NCBI GenBank assembly: GCA_037440925.1
Contig: JBBITF010000008.1
Coordinates: 11,617-75,616, forward strand
DNA from: JAABUE01 sp037440925
Lineage (GTDB): Bacteria; Chloroflexota; Anaerolineae; Anaerolineales; Villigracilaceae
Direction of reading: 5' to 3'
DNA: 64,000 bases
The notes under the pieces are model-generated. The model was not told the origin of the DNA and did no database searches. It saw only the letters and a program-made list of their open reading frames with translations. The first letter of the stretch is position 1. Each line of letters opens with the position of its first letter. This document shows positions 15,196 to 23,708 of the stretch, one piece after another. The translations under genes were made by a program, and so were the position numbers.

Positions 15196-17028
15196 ATGAC
15201 TCAAGAAATGCTCTTCATTGTCGCTGTTATTGTTGCGCCTCTTGCATTGGTCATGCTAGGGCGCTGGCGTATGGATTTGGCTGCCTTGTTCATAATAGCG
15301 GCTTTAGGAGTTGCCCAATTTGCGGGCGTGGGAATTTTGGGAGAGCCACATGCTCCTCAGCAGGCAGTGCTGGCTATTTCAGGCTTCAGCCAGCCTGTCG
15401 TCATCACCTTAATCGGCTTATTCATTCTCACCCAGAGCCTTTCTGCCAACGGAGTGACGCTTTGGCTAGGTCAGCGCCTGACCACAGCCAGCGCCAACTC
15501 TGAGATGCGCCTGGTACTCCTATTCACCTTTGTCTCGGCAGCGCTTTCCTTGCTGATGAATAACGTGGCGGTGGGCGCCCTGCTGTTGCCGAGCGTCATC
15601 CAGGCGGCGAAGAAGGCTCATATCCGTCCAAGCAAACTTCTGATTCCGGTCGCCTTTGGCTCGGCTTTGGGCGGCATGGCGACGTATTTCACTACCGCCA
15701 ATATTGCGCTCAGTGACTTGTTGACCAGCGCCGACCCGCCGCAGGCTCCGCTGGGAATCTTGTCTTTTCTGCCGGTGGGTGGATTGGCCGCTTTGTCAGG
15801 CATTGCCTATCTCACCTTATTTGGCCGCCATCTGCTTCCCGATCGTGAACCCGGCCCAGAGCAAATCCTGGCGCGGCGTAGCAGCGTGGAACTGGAAACT
15901 TTCTACGCACTAGGGGAACGTCTGTGGGAGGCGCGGGTGCTTCCCTCCTCGGAATGCTGTGGCAAGACGCTCAAACAAGCGCGCATTGGCGAACGTTTTG
16001 GATTAGCGATCATTGCCATTTGGCGCGGACGCCGCGCCATCTTCACCCCCGAAGCCGCCGAACTTCTCCAGGCAGAGGATGTGCTACTCCTGGTAGGGCG
16101 CGAGGAGCGCGTGAAACAATTGACCGATTTGGGTTTACAGATTGGCCGCGAGCAACAGGCTATCAGCGCCCTGGATGTCACTTTGTTGGAACTCATCCTC
16201 GACCCGCACTCGGCCTATGTGGGCAAAACCATCAAACAGATGAACTTCCGCCGCAAATACGGATTTACGGTGGTCGCGCTCATGCGCCGCGGACGCAGTT
16301 ATCGCACCGATGTAGGCGACCTGCCGCTCGAACTCGGCGACTCGTTGCTGATGATTGGCCCTCCAGAACGGATACGAGACTTACGCCTCAATCCGGATGT
16401 TATCATCCTGGAAGCCGAGCCGGCGTTTCACCCGGTGCCGCGCCGGCGCGCGCTGGTCAGCGTGGCCGTCTTTTTGATTGCCATCGGCCTATCGCTGGTA
16501 GGGTTGCCGGTTTACCTGTCTGTATTGTCAGCGGCGGCGCTGACTCTGGCGGTAGGATTGCTGCCCATTCAGCAGGTCTATCGTTCGGTGGAATGGCAGG
16601 TCATCTTTTTCATTGCCGGCATGTCCGCAGCCTCGCGCGGCATGGTCAACACTGGCCTGGCTGCCTTTGTTGGCCAAAATGCGTTGGAAGTCTTGGGTCG
16701 TCGCGGCTCGCTTGGCCTGGCGGCGGCCTCCTTCTTGCTTTCCGCTTTGTTGACGCAGGCCATGGGCAGTCAAACCGTCGCCTTCATTCTGGGGCCGATT
16801 GCCATCAGCGCCGCCTTGCATTTAGGCGCCAATCCGCAAGCCATTGCCGTTGCCACTGCGCTGGGCTGTTCTGCCTCTTTTTTGACGCCTATGGCGCATC
16901 CGGTCAATTTGATTGTGATGAGCCCAGGCAACTATCGCTTTGGCGATTTTGCGCGCGTTGGATTGGGCCTGCTGGTGGTCGTCTTCCTGGCTATGCTGGC
17001 CGGGCTGCTCTTGTTTTGGGATTTGTAG
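15196..17028 (+). CDS. SLC13/CitT-type transporter with two RCK_C domains
   Basis: A 610-residue inner-membrane anion or metal-ion permease of the ArsB/NhaD/SLC13 fold. Membrane helices flank a soluble insert at about residues 215-415 that contains two TrkA-C (RCK_C) domains, visible as repeated blocks (GLAIIAIWRGRR...EDVLLLVG and GFTVVALMRRGR...GDSLLMIG). Pore signatures are MNNVAVGALLLPSV in the first half and GCSASFLTPMAHPVNL near the end. Such proteins carry dicarboxylates, sulfate or similar anions with sodium; the substrate cannot be read. It lies between a hypothetical gene and a hydantoinase, with which it may be cotranscribed. Confidence 0.85.
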   Translation: MTQEMLFIVAVIVAPLALVMLGRWRMDLAALFIIAALGVAQFAGVGILGEPHAPQQAVLAISGFSQPVVITLIGLFILTQSLSANGVTLWLGQRLTTASANSEMRLVLLFTFVSAALSLLMNNVAVGALLLPSVIQAAKKAHIRPSKLLIPVAFGSALGGMATYFTTANIALSDLLTSADPPQAPLGILSFLPVGGLAALSGIAYLTLFGRHLLPDREPGPEQILARRSSVELETFYALGERLWEARVLPSSECCGKTLKQARIGERFGLAIIAIWRGRRAIFTPEAAELLQAEDVLLLVGREERVKQLTDLGLQIGREQQAISALDVTLLELILDPHSAYVGKTIKQMNFRRKYGFTVVALMRRGRSYRTDVGDLPLELGDSLLMIGPPERIRDLRLNPDVIILEAEPAFHPVPRRRALVSVAVFLIAIGLSLVGLPVYLSVLSAAALTLAVGLLPIQQVYRSVEWQVIFFIAGMSAASRGMVNTGLAAFVGQNALEVLGRRGSLGLAAASFLLSALLTQAMGSQTVAFILGPIAISAALHLGANPQAIAVATALGCSASFLTPMAHPVNLIVMSPGNYRFGDFARVGLGLLVVVFLAMLAGLLLFWDL

Positions 17029-17036
17029 GTGAGACT

Positions 17037-18485
17037 ATGGCTACGCTTATCAAAAATGGAACTCTTATCACTGCCTCGGAAACCTTCCAGGCGAATATCC
17101 TCATTGAAGGGGAAAAAATCGTCGAACTACTAGCCCCGCAGTCTGAAGCCTCGCGGCTTTGGAGCGGAGAAGTAATTGATGCCAGCGGCAAGTTCATCAC
17201 GCCCGGCGGCGTGGACCCGCACACGCACTTCGATTTGCCCATGTTCGGCACGGTTTCGTCAGATGACCATTACACCGGTCACAAAGCCGCCGCGTTCGGC
17301 GGAACCACGACCGTCATGGATTTCGTTCCCCTCAACCTTTCCCCTCTCCCGGCGGGAGAGAGGTCAGCGGTGAAGGCCAGCGTTGACGTATGGTTGGAGA
17401 AAGCCGCCAAAGCCGCAATTGACTATTCCTTCCACATGAATTTGACCCATTTCGATGAGCAAATAGAAAAGGAAATCCCCACGCTGGTCGAGATGGGCAT
17501 CACCACCTTGAAAGTGTTCACCGCCTACAACGGACGCCTTCGTCTGGACGATGGGAACATTTTCAAAGCCTTGCGGGTTGCAAAAGAAAACGGGATGCTC
17601 GTCATGGCGCATTGCGAAAATGGCGATGTCATCGAGACCCTCATCCCTGAAGCGCTGGCAGCCGGTCACACTTCTCCCGAATGGCACGCTTTGACGAGAC
17701 CGGCCTGGGGCGCGGTGGAAGCCACGCTGCGCATGGCGGCCATGTCCAAAGAGACAGGCGCGCCGGTCTATATCGTCCACATGAACGTTGGCGGCGAAGC
17801 CGATATGCTCACCTACGCCCGTCAGCATGGCGCGCCGGTGATGGGCGAGACCTGCCCGCCGTATCTGTTCTTCACCATCGAACACCTGAAGCGTCCCGAT
17901 GGCGCCAAATGGATTTGCTCGCCGCCCATGCGCACCGCCGCCGATAACGCCCGCCTGTGGGAAGCGCTGAAGAAGAACGAAATTCAGACCATCGGCACCG
18001 ACCATTGCCCCTTCTTTTTCGATGGCTCGCAGCCGATTGTGTACGAGGGCCAGGAAATTTCCATCCCAGGCAAAGAACTGGGGCGGGACGATTTTACCAA
18101 AATTCCCAACGGGGTGCCCGGCGTGCAAGATAGAATGCCGATTTTGTGGACGTATGGCGTTCGGGCGGGCAGAATCACTGCCAATCAATTTGTAGCCCTC
18201 ACCAGCACCAACGCCGCCAAGATCTTCGGCCTCTACCCGCGCAAAGGCGCGCTGCTGCCCGGCTCAGATGCCGACCTTGTGATTTGGGACCCGGAGAAAA
18301 AGATACAATACGGCATTGTCCATGCTCATCAGCGCACCGATTACAACCTGTACGAAGGCTGGGAGTTAGTTGGCTACCCCGAAAAAGTCTTCCTGCGTGG
18401 CAAATTAATTGTGGATAGAGAACAATGGCTGGGAAAACGCGGCGAGGGACAATTCTTGAAACGAGGCCAGGGAGAAGTGTTATAG
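17037..18485 (+). CDS. Dihydropyrimidinase / D-hydantoinase
   Basis: An amidohydrolase that opens the ring of dihydropyrimidines or hydantoins using two metal ions. The 482-residue protein has the metal motif GVDPHTHFDLP at about residues 56-66, the carboxylated lysine in TLKVFTAYNG, MAHCENGDVIE, VYIVHMNVGGEAD and GTDHCPF with the catalytic Asp region. ATG 17037 is 8 nt after the transporter stop. Around residues 101-110 (SPLPAGERS) the protein carries a short stretch encoded by a small palindrome at 17344-17360, which looks like a repeat insertion. Allantoinase is a possible alternative, but the SDDHYTGHKAAA region and overall length favour hydantoinase. Confidence 0.9.
   Translation: MATLIKNGTLITASETFQANILIEGEKIVELLAPQSEASRLWSGEVIDASGKFITPGGVDPHTHFDLPMFGTVSSDDHYTGHKAAAFGGTTTVMDFVPLNLSPLPAGERSAVKASVDVWLEKAAKAAIDYSFHMNLTHFDEQIEKEIPTLVEMGITTLKVFTAYNGRLRLDDGNIFKALRVAKENGMLVMAHCENGDVIETLIPEALAAGHTSPEWHALTRPAWGAVEATLRMAAMSKETGAPVYIVHMNVGGEADMLTYARQHGAPVMGETCPPYLFFTIEHLKRPDGAKWICSPPMRTAADNARLWEALKKNEIQTIGTDHCPFFFDGSQPIVYEGQEISIPGKELGRDDFTKIPNGVPGVQDRMPILWTYGVRAGRITANQFVALTSTNAAKIFGLYPRKGALLPGSDADLVIWDPEKKIQYGIVHAHQRTDYNLYEGWELVGYPEKVFLRGKLIVDREQWLGKRGEGQFLKRGQGEVL
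17340..17366 (+). repeat. REP-like palindrome inside the hydantoinase gene
   Basis: CTCTCCC at 17344-17350 pairs with GGGAGAG at 17354-17360 around GGC. In the gene it reads as LSPLPAGERS, the kind of peptide that REP-type palindromes leave when they land in frame. A degenerate relative is on the minus strand near 55040-55085; both share GAGAGGGGAAAG when read in the matching direction. Confidence 0.5.
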
Positions 18486-18510
18486 AAGGTTATCGCTGAG
18501 ACTGCTCGAA

Positions 18511-18529
18511 AGTCGAGAGACACTCGACT
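18511..18529 (+). repeat. Hairpin after the hydantoinase gene
   Basis: AGTCGAG at 18511-18517 pairs with CTCGACT at 18523-18529 across a 5-nt loop, 25 nt after the stop. No T-run follows, so termination would be weak or factor-dependent. Confidence 0.4.
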
Positions 18530-18594
18530 CCGCGCCTGACAAAGTTTACATGCATACTTTTTGGGGGCGGAAGGTGGAGGAGATGCCAACAGGT

Positions 18595-18600
18595 TATAAT
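18595..18600 (+). promoter_or_regulatory. TATAAT -10 box before the carbonic-anhydrase-like gene
   Basis: A perfect TATAAT lies 32 nt before ATG 18633, leaving a short leader with GAGGAGA as ribosome-binding site. No clear -35 is present at the usual distance. Confidence 0.45.
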
Positions 18601-18632
18601 AAGCGTCAGCCTAACCTTGAGGAGAAGATGAA

Positions 18633-19019
18633 ATGTCAGTCCATGTCACCCAGGCTATTGTTGTGCATTGCATTGATTTCCGCTTCCAGAAATATCTCGA
18701 CGCCTGGTTGTTGAAACGCTTTGGACACGACAACTTTGACCGCGTTTCGTTGGCCGGCGGGGTGTTCGATTTCTATGCCGTGCTGCGGCAGATCGAGATT
18801 TCGGACCGACTGCACAAGATCAAAAAAGTGGTGCTGGTCAATCATGAGGACTGCGGCGCTTATGGAAAAGAGGGAACTTATGCCCGTCACAAAGCCGACT
18901 TGGAAGAGGCCGAACGCAAGATCGAAGCCTTGTTCCCGCACCTCGATGTCGAGACGTATTACCTGCATCTGGACGGAGAATTCGAGCAACTTTCTAGGAC
19001 TAATCGGAGTGAAACTTGA
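18633..19019 (+). CDS. Small carbonic-anhydrase-like protein
   Basis: A 128-residue protein with the zinc-site pattern of beta-carbonic anhydrases: CIDFRF (C-x-D-x-R) at about residues 13-18 and HEDCGAYG (H-x-x-C) near 72-79. It is much shorter than classical beta-enzymes (~200 residues), fitting the compact Pro_CA_2-type group, whose activity is not well established. GAGGAGA precedes ATG 18633. Its TGA overlaps the next ATG (TGATG), so it is translationally coupled to the NfeD gene. Whether it hydrates CO2 cannot be decided from sequence. Confidence 0.8.
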   Translation: MSVHVTQAIVVHCIDFRFQKYLDAWLLKRFGHDNFDRVSLAGGVFDFYAVLRQIEISDRLHKIKKVVLVNHEDCGAYGKEGTYARHKADLEEAERKIEALFPHLDVETYYLHLDGEFEQLSRTNRSET

Positions 19020-20329
19020 TGAAACGATTTTATCTCGTATTATTGCTTCTCATCGGTTTGCTTTGGACGGCTGCCCCGCCTGTCAGCGCGCAGGATGACG
19101 CCTCGCTTGCGCTGGTGCTGGATGCTCAGGGCGCCGTGACGCCTGCTATGCGCGAGTACATCTCGCGTGGATTGAAACTGGCAAACCAACGCGGCGCTGA
19201 CCTGGTCATCTTGCAATTGAATACGCCCGGCGGTGACATCGGTACTACGCAGGAGATTGTGACTGCCATCCGTTCCAGCCCAGTGCCTGTGGTGGTCTAT
19301 GTGGCGCCGCGCGGCGCCTGGGCCGGCTCGGCTGGCACCATCATCACCCTGGCCGGTCATGCTGCCGCCATGGCGCCCGAAACGGCCATCGGCGCGGCCA
19401 GCCCGGTGGGGGCGCAGGGCGAAGACCTGGACGAGACCCTGGAGACCAAAGCCAAAGAGATTACCAAAGCCGCCGTCCGCGCTCTGGCCGAAAGGCGAGG
19501 AGCCGAGGCGGTAGAACTGGCAGAATCCACCATCGAATTGGCCAAAGCCGTTTCCGCTAACGAAGCGCTGGAGGCCGGCTTGGTTGACTTTGTGGCCGCC
19601 GATCTGCCCGACCTGCTTGCCCAACTGGACGGCTTTGAGGTGCAAATGGCCGACGGTCCGCGCACGCTGGAAACGAGCGGAGCCGTCACCGAAGCGGTCG
19701 AAGCCAGTTTCATCGAGCAGTTGCTGGCTATGCTCGTCAACCCCAACATCGTCTTTCTGCTGCTGACGATTGGCGTGCAGGCTATTTTCATCGAACTCAG
19801 CAGCCCGGGCGGCTGGGTGGCGGGTTTCATCGGCGTGGTGTGCCTGTCGCTGGCGGCTTATGGGCTAGGCGTTCTGTCGGTCAACTGGTTTGGAGTTGTC
19901 TTTTTGGTGATTTCATTTGTGCTGTTCCTCCTCGATATCAAAGCGCCCACGCATGGCGCCCTGACGGCGGCCGGCATTGCGACTTTCATTGTCGGCGCGC
20001 TGGTGCTGTTCAACTCGCCCGGCACGCCGCAGTTCCAGCAGGTGTCGCTGCCGCTGGTTATCATCGTCGCCATCTTGACCGGCGCCGGGTTTGGCGTCAT
20101 CGTCGGTTTTGGTATCCGTGCCTTGCGTGCGCCCCTGCGCGCCGGCCGCGAGACGCTGGTGGGCAAAAGCGGTTATGCCCGCTCCGACATTGATTTAACG
20201 GGACAGGTTCAAGTGGAGGCCGAACTTTGGACAGCGGAGGCGGCCGAAGGGTCGGAAAAGATTCGCAAGGGGGACAAGGTCGAAGTCGTCCAGGTCGAGG
20301 GATTGCGTTTGCGTGTCCGCAAGGTATAA
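19019..20329 (+). CDS. NfeD-family membrane serine protease (long form)
   Basis: Long NfeD proteins join a ClpP-class periplasmic serine protease to membrane helices and a C-terminal OB-fold. The 436-residue product begins with a signal sequence (FYLVLLLLIGLLWTA), then the protease domain with NTPGGDIGTT and the nucleophile region GAWAGSAGTIITLAGH, followed by four to five helices (about 235-360) and the OB-fold (about 375-436) ending VVQVEGLRLRVRKV. The start ATG 19019 overlaps the previous stop. Such proteins usually partner an SPFH/stomatin protein; none is adjacent, though SPFH genes occur at 39445 and 45225. A fragment of its C-terminus is found at 25515-25586. Confidence 0.9.
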   Translation: MKRFYLVLLLLIGLLWTAAPPVSAQDDASLALVLDAQGAVTPAMREYISRGLKLANQRGADLVILQLNTPGGDIGTTQEIVTAIRSSPVPVVVYVAPRGAWAGSAGTIITLAGHAAAMAPETAIGAASPVGAQGEDLDETLETKAKEITKAAVRALAERRGAEAVELAESTIELAKAVSANEALEAGLVDFVAADLPDLLAQLDGFEVQMADGPRTLETSGAVTEAVEASFIEQLLAMLVNPNIVFLLLTIGVQAIFIELSSPGGWVAGFIGVVCLSLAAYGLGVLSVNWFGVVFLVISFVLFLLDIKAPTHGALTAAGIATFIVGALVLFNSPGTPQFQQVSLPLVIIVAILTGAGFGVIVGFGIRALRAPLRAGRETLVGKSGYARSDIDLTGQVQVEAELWTAEAAEGSEKIRKGDKVEVVQVEGLRLRVRKV

Positions 20330-20505
20330 CCTTATCCCGCTTCTGGCGCGGACGTGAGCCTGCTCTCGTTTTTTGAGGGACGTCGTCCCTGTGGCAGGAG
20401 TCCCGTTCCTCTACCACTTGGCGCGGCTCGAAGCGCATGTATGCGCGGGGGAACTGAAAGTGATATACTAGCGGTGTTCGCCAAAAATTTTCAGAGGAGG
20501 CAGAA

Positions 20506-21840
20506 ATGGAGAATACGGCATCACAAGCAATTTCCACACGCCGCGAGCGTGTGGCCTGGTATCTGTATGATTTTGGGAATTCGGCTTACGCCTCGGTCGT
20601 TTTGTTGGCTGTATATTCGGCCTATTTTCAAAAGCAGGTGGTCGGCGGCGCAGAAGGCTCGCGGCTGTGGGGCTTGACGATTTCGGTCGCAATGATTTTA
20701 GTCGCCATCACAGCGCCTATTATGGGGGCAATAGCCGATTATTCTGGCGCAAAGAAACGCTTTCTCTTCTTCTTTACGGCCCTTTCGGTCATTTTCACGG
20801 CCTTGTTGTTTTTCACAAAACAGGGAACGATTGCGCTGGCAATCGGGTTTTTTTTGCTGGCAGAGATTGGCTATCGTGCCGCGCAGGTTTTCTACGATGC
20901 GCTCCTGCCTGAGATTGCCGCCCCCGAGGAGACGGGGCGTATCGCCGGAACAGGCTGGGCGATTGGCTCGGCTGGCGGTATTGTCATCTTACTGCTGATT
21001 CTTCCGCCCATTTTGTTGACCGATAGTAACCTGTTGGTGGTGCGCGGCTCACTGGTCGTCACGGCGATTTTCTTTGCGCTGTCGGCCATTCCCATCTTCC
21101 GCTGGTTGACCGAGCGCGCCCGGCCGCAAAAATTACCTCGCGGCGAAAACTATGTCAGCGTCGCTTTCAAACAATTGCAGACCACCATCCGTGCTGCGCG
21201 CGGCTTTAACGAGTTTTTGAAGTTCATGCTGGCGTATTTGATTTACAACGAAGGCGTGATCATCGCGCTCGACTTTGCTGCCATTCTTGGCGCAGTGTTG
21301 TTTGGTCTACAGCAAACCGGCTTGATCATTTTCTTCATTCTTGTACAAGCCACAAATGTGCTTGGCGCGCTGCTCTTTGGAAATTTGCAAGACCGTTTGG
21401 GTGGCAAACGATCGCTGGCGCTTTCGATTTTGTTGATGGTGGCGTGCGTTGTAACGCTATATTTTGCTCAGAATCAGACGCATTTCTTCATCATTGGCGC
21501 CTTTGTGGGCGTGGCGATGGCAGGCATACAGTCGGTCAGCCGCGCCATGGTGGCTACCTTCAGCCCGCCCGGCAAAAGCGGCGAGTTCTTTGGCTTCTTT
21601 GCGTTGACTGGGCGTACCTCCTCCTTCATCGGCCCGGCCGTGTTTGGCTGGTTAGCGGCCGAGTTGACCTTGTGGTATCAGTCGCGGGGTCAGGATGTTG
21701 CGTTGGCTGAGCAATCGGGGCATCGGCTGGCGGTTTTTTCGATTGCCGCCTTCCTCCTCGCAGGCTGGCTGTTGATGGCCTTCGTCAATGAGAAGAAGGC
21801 GCGCGAGGCTGCGACCATGAACGAGAACCCTGCCGGTTGA
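20506..21840 (+). CDS. UMF1-family MFS transporter (Atg22-like)
   Basis: A 444-residue transporter with twelve predicted helices. The opening ERVAWYLYDFGNSAYASVVL is the signature of the UMF1 (Atg22-like) branch of the major facilitator superfamily, followed by GAIADYSGAKKR in the loop between helices 2 and 3 and GVAMAGIQSVSRAM in the second half. In yeast the relative exports amino acids from the vacuole; bacterial substrates are not generally known. GAGGAGG precedes ATG 20506 and a TATACT box lies about 40 nt upstream. Confidence 0.87.
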   Translation: MENTASQAISTRRERVAWYLYDFGNSAYASVVLLAVYSAYFQKQVVGGAEGSRLWGLTISVAMILVAITAPIMGAIADYSGAKKRFLFFFTALSVIFTALLFFTKQGTIALAIGFFLLAEIGYRAAQVFYDALLPEIAAPEETGRIAGTGWAIGSAGGIVILLLILPPILLTDSNLLVVRGSLVVTAIFFALSAIPIFRWLTERARPQKLPRGENYVSVAFKQLQTTIRAARGFNEFLKFMLAYLIYNEGVIIALDFAAILGAVLFGLQQTGLIIFFILVQATNVLGALLFGNLQDRLGGKRSLALSILLMVACVVTLYFAQNQTHFFIIGAFVGVAMAGIQSVSRAMVATFSPPGKSGEFFGFFALTGRTSSFIGPAVFGWLAAELTLWYQSRGQDVALAEQSGHRLAVFSIAAFLLAGWLLMAFVNEKKAREAATMNENPAG

Positions 21841-21868
21841 ACCATAGCCGCTGCTATTAGGCAGTGAA

Positions 21869-22702
21869 ATGCCTTCTAAAGTCGTCATTATTACCGGTGC
21901 CGCCAGCGGCATTGGCAAGCATTGGGCGGAGACGCTCTTGAAGCAAGGAGGCGAATATTGTTTGGTGCTTGCCGATGTGAATGAGAAGGGCCTGCACGAT
22001 GCCTTTACGCCGGGCAAGTGTGTGCTTCTTTACCATCTCGATATCCGCTCAGCGGAGCAGTGGCGGCGCATGTTGGAGGATACGCTCCAGCGTTTTGGTC
22101 GCATTGATTATCTGTTCAATATTGCTGGGGCAAACCGCCCGGCCTTTTTGCAAGATCAGAGCCTCGAAAATATGGAGAGCGTGATTGACGTGAATCTGAA
22201 AGGACCGCTGCTGGGCATGAAACTGGCAGGCGAGAAGATGCTTCAACAGGGGTCAGGGCATATCATCAACGTCGCTTCGCTGGCCGGGCTCTCACCCACG
22301 CCGGGCAACTCCGTGTACTCTGCGGCCAAAGGCGGCTTGCGCAACGCTTCCATTGCAGCGGCCATTGAATGGCGCCAGCGCGGCGTGGCTGTGACGGTCA
22401 TCTCGCCGGATTTAGTGGACACGCCGATTATGCAAAAACATCTGGAAAGCGGGCGCGAGGAAGTGGCGTTGACGTACACCGGCGTCACGCTGACGGTCCA
22501 TGATTTGGAGAAGGCGTTTTGGAAAGCCATGCTTGACCGCCCGCTGGAGATAAACCTGCCCGCCTGGCGCGGCTGGCTGACGAAACTCAATCATGCTTGC
22601 CCGTGGCTGATGCTTTGGCTGTACGAGCCGATGAAAAAGCGCGGGATGAAACGGCTGGAAAGAATTCGCCAGGAAAGGTCTGGCGGTGAATGCAAGGCAT
22701 AG
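21869..22702 (+). CDS. Short-chain dehydrogenase/reductase
   Basis: A 277-residue NAD(P)-dependent oxidoreductase of the classical SDR type. It has the cofactor loop TGAASGIGKHW at about residues 8-18, NIAGANRP (the NAG motif), the catalytic serine in NVASLAGLS and the YSAAKGG catalytic pair. The substrate cannot be inferred. It overlaps the next gene by up to 17 nt, and together with the epimerase-like and ThDP-dependent genes it forms a short run of carbonyl chemistry enzymes. Confidence 0.87.
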   Translation: MPSKVVIITGAASGIGKHWAETLLKQGGEYCLVLADVNEKGLHDAFTPGKCVLLYHLDIRSAEQWRRMLEDTLQRFGRIDYLFNIAGANRPAFLQDQSLENMESVIDVNLKGPLLGMKLAGEKMLQQGSGHIINVASLAGLSPTPGNSVYSAAKGGLRNASIAAAIEWRQRGVAVTVISPDLVDTPIMQKHLESGREEVALTYTGVTLTVHDLEKAFWKAMLDRPLEINLPAWRGWLTKLNHACPWLMLWLYEPMKKRGMKRLERIRQERSGGECKA

Positions 22703-23687
22703 CGCGATGATAACGCAAACACGGTATCGCAAAGTCTTTATCACCGGCGCGCTGGGATTTGTGGGGCGCGCCCTGTCTGCTCGTTACCGCGAATTGGGCG
22801 CCGAGACGCATGGGCTGGACGTGTGCGCCGACCCCTCTTTGGGAGTGGTGGCCGGTGATGTATGTCATCCGCAAGATTGGCAGCAGGCGGTCAATGGCTG
22901 CGACTTGGTGATTCATACCGCCGCCATCGTAACGAATAATGTCGCGCGTGAGACAGCCTGGCGTGTCAACGTGCTGGGAACGCGCCGCGTGTTGGATGCG
23001 GCAAAAGAGGGCGGGGCAAAACGTTTCGTCCATCTTTCGTCACTGGCGGCCATGCGTTTTATTCTGGAGGATGGGGCAGACGAGTCTGCCCCTGTCATGC
23101 CAACCGGCAACCCCTATGTGGACACTAAAATTGCCGGCGAGCAAGCGGTCTTGGCTGCGCACGCTGCCGCTGAAATCCCCTGTACCATCATTCGCCCGGC
23201 AGATGTATACGGCCCCGGCTCGCGCCCGTGGACGATTATCCCTGTGCAGATGATCAAGAAGGGGCTGTTTCTTCTCCCGGCACACGGGCAGGGCGTCTTT
23301 CGTGCCATCTATATTGACGATCTGGTCAACGGCGTGATGCTGGCTGCCGAGAAGGAAGTCGCCAGCGGACACATCTTCATTCTCGGCGGCGAGCAAGTGA
23401 TCACTTGCGAGGAGTTCTTTGGTCACTATTATCGTATGTTGGGCAAGGGGCGGCCGCGCACGATGAGTACCTCGGCGGCCATCGCCATTGCAGAAACTGG
23501 TCGCCTGGTTTTCAATCTGTTGGGCAAGCCCACCGAGTTGGGACGCGGCGCGATGGAAATGCTCTCGAAGAAAAATACCGTCTCGAATGCCAAAGCCCAT
23601 CGCTTGCTTGGATGGTATCCACAAGTAGAGTTGGAGGAGGGTATGCGCCGCACCGAAGAATGGCTGCGCGCAGAAGGAATGTTGTAA
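22686..23687 (+). CDS. NAD-dependent epimerase / 3-beta-HSD-like dehydrogenase
   Basis: An extended SDR of 333 residues (326 if ATG 22707 is used). The cofactor loop is FITGALGFVGRAL, the catalytic site combines HLSSLAAM with NPYVDTKIAGE (Y-x3-K), and the middle has RPADVYGPGSRPW. The C-terminal part resembles sterol or 3-beta-hydroxysteroid dehydrogenase/isomerase-like members of the family more than sugar epimerases. GTG 22686 has AGGAAAGG ahead of it, so I kept the longer form, which overlaps the SDR gene. Confidence 0.82.
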   Translation: MNARHSAMITQTRYRKVFITGALGFVGRALSARYRELGAETHGLDVCADPSLGVVAGDVCHPQDWQQAVNGCDLVIHTAAIVTNNVARETAWRVNVLGTRRVLDAAKEGGAKRFVHLSSLAAMRFILEDGADESAPVMPTGNPYVDTKIAGEQAVLAAHAAAEIPCTIIRPADVYGPGSRPWTIIPVQMIKKGLFLLPAHGQGVFRAIYIDDLVNGVMLAAEKEVASGHIFILGGEQVITCEEFFGHYYRMLGKGRPRTMSTSAAIAIAETGRLVFNLLGKPTELGRGAMEMLSKKNTVSNAKAHRLLGWYPQVELEEGMRRTEEWLRAEGML

Positions 23688-23708
23688 CATCTTTGATAAG
23701 GAGTTTCT

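Noticed and set aside
15924..17036. Long upstream extension of the hydantoinase reading frame
   Set aside because: It overlaps the SLC13 transporter gene in another frame and has no homology; the family start fits ATG 17037.
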